Positions 8,323-12,200 of a stretch of DNA of 12,200 bases are shown here, piece after piece (positions within the stretch are counted from its first letter, which is position 1; every line of letters starts with the position of its first letter). Below the pieces are notes generated by a model. It saw nothing but the letters and a program-made list of their open reading frames with translations. It did not search any database and had not been told where the DNA came from. The stretch spans positions 1 through 12,200 of the forward strand of contig JNEM01012512.1 of the NCBI GenBank assembly GCA_000697335.1, given 5' to 3'. The stretch comes from Conidiobolus incongruus B7586 (Eukaryota > Entomophthoromycota > Entomophthoromycetes > Entomophthorales > Conidiobolaceae). The translations under genes were made by a program, and so were the position numbers.

Positions 8323-9540
8323 TTAAACATAGTATGTTTCATTTGGAATTAAAATATTCAAATTTTAGTATAAAATTAATCCAAATAAATTGATAAAATC
8401 AAAAAACTCAGTTTTTTATCAATATTTGATGTTATCAAGATTTATTTCTTAAATTTAAGTATTTATTAATATAATAATACAAATATAATAAAAAAGCAAT
8501 GATGTTTAATTATCCAGTTCTTATTTTATTGATTAAAGAGAGATCGATTATAAAAGTTCAACAATTCCAAAATTTGTATATTATAGATTCAAATTTTTTA
8601 CTTTGTCACTATTTTACTATTATTTAAATTAATTTTTTAAATTAAAATAATCTTTAACGTAATCTTTAAAACATATAATTATCATTTTAATTAAAATATT
8701 ATGATATTCTAATGATCAATATTATTTTTTTAATAACAATATAGCAATGGTTCTGATATAAATCAATCTAATCTTTAATTACTATTTCATAAGTAAAAAA
8801 ATAAAGCTGTTTATCTCTTTTATTTTCCTGTATAAATGGAAATAAAAATTATTATTTTTATAATAATTTATATCAAAGTATTAATGATTTTATAAATAGT
8901 AATATAATTTGCAAGCTATTTATATAACAGTAACTCAAAAAAGATAAAAATAATAATATAACCCAATATATTCAATTTAGAATTTCAAAATAATATCGAT
9001 AGTGTTGTAATACTAATTTAAATTATTAATAATAATTGTAAGATCACGGTATATATATTAGATATTAGAAAATCAATACAATATTGGTTTTAATTATTAA
9101 AAAATAAATACTCAAAATGGATCAAAATCCATAATAAAAATAATAATATTGGAAGTATAAAAAAATCAATTTAATATACTAAACTTTTAATAAGTCTTTT
9201 AATCGGAATAATTAATTTCTAATCTTTAATTTGACATTAATGAACATAAAATCATAAATAAATATATTCAGCAATCCAGAAATAATGTTCATTAAAATTA
9301 AATCATTTATTATTCTATAGTTCATAGTTATTTCTCTATAATTTTAGCATCTTAAGAAATAATAATAAGTTATCAAATAATTCATTATATTCACTCTATA
9401 TTACTTAATATTTTAGGAGAATTTGAGTAAAAAAAACTGAAAATCATATAGTTTCAAATTCTATATATTAAACAAAGAGAATCTATTAAAATATCTTATT
9501 ATACCGAATAATTTATATAAACTATCCATAAAACTCTCTA
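8323..9540. other. Gene-free AT-rich DNA
   Basis: No reliable coding frame, RNA gene or repeat pair. The minus-strand register of the copia-like fossil to the right may extend faintly into 9300-9540, but too weakly to annotate. Confidence 0.5.
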
Positions 9541-10900
9541 AACAGCAATTAGTGGCAAAAAGTTTTAAAATTAAAGTTTTTGAAAATTGGTTTAATTAAC
9601 TCTTTGCTTGTGTTGTATTTCAAAATTAATCATCTCTTCCAGTTTGATAGCTAAACCAATATTAATTCTATTTTAAGCTGGCTTTGTCAGTATATAATTG
9701 AAGGATACTCTTTGTTCTCTTTATTTTCTTTATTAGATTTTATCCAAATCCCATATCATTCATTGATTCAATTATTTAAACCTACAGTCCCGATGCGTTA
9801 AAGAGCAGCATTAATAAATAATTTACTAAATCATATTTTGAGTACTTTTCTAACTACCATCTTTATTTATAAAACTTAATATAAAACACAACACTTGAGA
9901 ATCTGATATAAAAGACTTTTTATTAAATTTATCCCAAATCTCTAAAGGAGTTCGATTAATATTATAATATATTTTAAATATCATTTATATGTCATAGTAA
10001 AAAAATAGCGCATCCTATACATTTTAATATCAACTCTATTATTACTTTATATAAAGATAATTCAAATTAATGAAAAAATTCAATTTTGGCTAATTTAAAT
10101 TTTACCTTGAAATAATATAAATAAGAAAGAAAATATACCTAATATAAATCTAATTTATAATGCTCATACTTTTATATTTAAACAATCTATTGTGATTAAT
10201 AAATCATGGATTTTAATATATGATCCATTACCAAGAAAAAAAGTGCTTGGACTAAAAATCAAAACCATTATCATAAATTCCAAAATCAATTTTATTTGAA
10301 AAAATATTATTATTAGGTATAAATATTAATTCTATTATATTCAACCAACTATTACCAGCAATAGTGATCTGAAGTAATAGAATATATTTTAAATTTCTAT
10401 AAGATAATTTTATAAAATAATATAAGAAAAATTTAATTAAAAAATATTAGTTATTTATATTTTGTTTATATTCATATAGTAAAAAATATTAAAGATTTTT
10501 TTTTGAAAAATTTGGACTTTAATATCACAACTTTTTTCACTAAATACGAAACTTTATCATTATTATTATTTAGGTTCAAAGAATTTGATATAAGGAATTT
10601 GATTTATTTGCATTTCAACTTTATATTTCAAAATTTATAATATAATTTTAAAGATTAATTATATATCATATATAAAAGAGTTAATCAATTTACAATAGAT
10701 TAGGATTTTATCATTTCAAAACAAAAAAGCTATTAATTATTAAAGTCTTATCAGCTTTGCTTAACCTTTATATATATTCTTTAAAATATAATTTAAAAAT
10801 CAATGAATCTATTTTATTTGAATCATTATAAATTATTAAATTCAAATCTCTTATACTAAAATCAAATATTGAATTGATTAATTAATTATATTAAGTTTAA
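9541..10900 (-). mobile_element. Broken Ty1/copia-like LTR retrotransposon fossil
   Basis: On the minus strand, mostly in a single register, several patches read like parts of a copia polyprotein in the right order. A gag-like patch lies near 10740-10900. An open run of about 64 codons (10255-10446) includes FIPNNNIFSNKIDFG, resembling the segment after the protease where copia proteins have a VLYVPN-NLFS-like motif. A patch near 9930-9980 includes NINRTPLEIW, resembling the NRTP and ELW-type motifs at the end of the copia integrase. The spacing between the last two is shorter than usual, suggesting internal loss. No reverse transcriptase or long terminal repeats were found. It is clearly broken, with several dozen interruptions, and looks old. 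The family assignment rests on short motif resemblance only. Confidence 0.4.
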
Positions 10901-12200
10901 CTAACTAATTAAAAAACTTTTCAATAATAGACGGATATATATATTTTGTATATATTAGTTATAGCTGTTTTTATAATTGATGTATATTATATATAAAAAT
11001 TAACTAGACAGATCTCTCTTGACTTTAAAATACATATTAATTTTTAATATATATACTTAAATTTTTTAAGTTAAAAATATTATTACAATTCACAGTAGTA
11101 TTGAACTCAAACTGTTTTTTTCAACTCTGTACCGAGTTGAATATTAATTGATTGAAATAAAAAATAAAATATCAATTCTGAAATAAAGATAGTTTGTTAT
11201 AACATTATATTTTCAAAAGGTATTAACTGATTATTAAAATTTTTTATAAAGTAAATTTAAATATTATATCAATTATTATAATATTACAATATACTGAATA
11301 GTGTATACTATATATATTCCTATTTTACTCTATATTAATATTAAATAAAAATATATTAATTTTATTTTATTTAATATCAAAGTAGGTCTTGTATTGATAT
11401 ATATTTAATATTAATTCAGATTAATAATTATTGTTATTATTTGGATTTTATATATTTTGATATTTTTTTAAGATAATAATAATTAAAACAATATAAGGTA
11501 TTACTATAAATATTAATTTTTCATTTTAATCACTTATCTATAATACAAACACCGAAAAGTAGTTATTCTTTTGAATTCAATTTTATTTGGAATTTTTAAA
11601 ATTATAATATGAATAATAATCATTATTAATTTCTCTTATTAATTATATCATTAATTCAGATTTTATATATTATGAGTTTTATCATAGAAATTAGTATCAT
11701 ATTTTTAACATAAAATCTATTAAAATATTTATATGAAATTAATTAATAATGTTTTATATTAACTATTTTTAATTCTATTTATGGCAAATTATTAAAAGTT
11801 GAAAAAAGTTTATTTAAGGACTAAATTTGATTTATAAATCAATTAAACTTGATTTTATCATTTTTCTTTATTGAAGTTTTATTTTAAATTACATAATGCT
11901 ATCATCAATATAGAATATTAATATCATAATCATATTATTATTATTTTCAAAATATATTCTAATTAAGGGATTTTTCATGGTTTAACCTTTTAAATTTTAA
12001 AAGTATATAATAATAAATTTCATAAAATTACTTTAATAATATGTATAAAAATAGGTTTATTTAAAATAATATATAGCCGTTAATATTGATTAATTTTCTT
12101 TTAATAATTATAGAAAAATAATATATAACATCATTATTAATTTTGATAACTTATATTTTCTTATCAATAATATATGTTTTTATAGAAATTATTCAAAAAA
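10901..12200. other. Gene-free AT-rich DNA
   Basis: No coding frame, RNA gene or long repeat seen. A long terminal repeat of the fossil to the left would be expected somewhere here if the copia assignment is right, but I could not identify one. Confidence 0.55.
11120..11141. repeat. Small palindrome, 8-base arms
   Basis: TTCAACTC and GAGTTGAA flank the six bases TGTACC. It stands out because it contains G and C in a region nearly devoid of them. A role is unknown; it could form a short hairpin or be a protein-binding dyad. Confidence 0.35.

Noticed and set aside
9541-9824. A protein-like plus-strand frame
   Set aside because: The minus strand in the register of the copia-like fossil reads better here, with more charged residues and continuity with 9825-10446.
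10111-10299. A 63-codon plus-strand open frame that briefly suggested the start of a copia reverse transcriptase
   Set aside because: The overlapping minus-strand reading is longer, fits neighbouring patches in the same register and matches copia parts in order, so the plus-strand frame is taken as a shadow.
1-12200. Mitochondrial DNA or an organelle insertion, suggested by the high AT content
   Set aside because: No mitochondrial gene, tRNA or rRNA is seen, and the only gene is a nuclear-type lipid-transfer protein.
1-12200. tRNA genes, rRNA fragments or a CRISPR array
   Set aside because: No T-loop-like GGTTCRANNCC block with matching arms, no rRNA-like conserved segment, and no regularly spaced direct repeats with unique spacers were found; the few GATTCGAT-like words near 1814-1837 only form a short inverted repeat.

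Overview
This is a 12.2 kb stretch of extremely AT-rich DNA holding one clearly intact gene. The gene is an intronless CRAL-TRIO (Sec14-like) lipid-transfer protein on the + strand (2322-3638). It forms a sharp island of ordinary base composition, and its CRAL-TRIO motifs (HPDTLVRRF, HNP, FDMEGF, NAPW) are of the fungal type. Almost everything else is gene-free AT-rich DNA made of decayed repeats. A filamentous fungus, probably an ascomycete, with repeat-induced point mutation (RIP) or a similar C-to-T process fits best. This is inferred from the mutation pattern and the gene family, not from a species marker.

The best-resolved repeat is a Tc1/mariner element at 5239-6804 (1566 bp, TA on both sides). 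It has terminal inverted repeats of about 224 bp, each with an outer and an inner copy of a GTRAGTTATAAAT-type motif, which is the IR/DR architecture. Inside lies a DD34E transposase relic (5560-6576, + strand). One frame runs its whole length with no visible indel, yet it carries about 30 in-frame stops and has lost two of three catalytic acids, all explainable as C-to-T or G-to-A changes. That is the pattern RIP is expected to leave.

Layout: 1-480 featureless AT-rich; about 480-2320 a faint coding relic, best read on the - strand, overlapping the upstream region of the intact gene; 2322-3638 the CRAL-TRIO gene, with a poly(A) signal near 3697; 3719-4480 featureless; 4482-4780 a faint coding patch; 4777-4906 a set of AT-rich inverted repeats; 5239-6804 the Tc1 element; 6807-7800 featureless; 7801-8322 another faint coding patch (+); 8323-9540 featureless; 9541-10900 a broken fossil with Ty1/copia-like traces (-); 10901-12200 featureless apart from one small palindrome.

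The genes do not form an operon or pathway. The biological story is one protected single-copy gene inside a repeat graveyard. All frame readings were done by eye, so the relic calls other than the Tc1 element are tentative.
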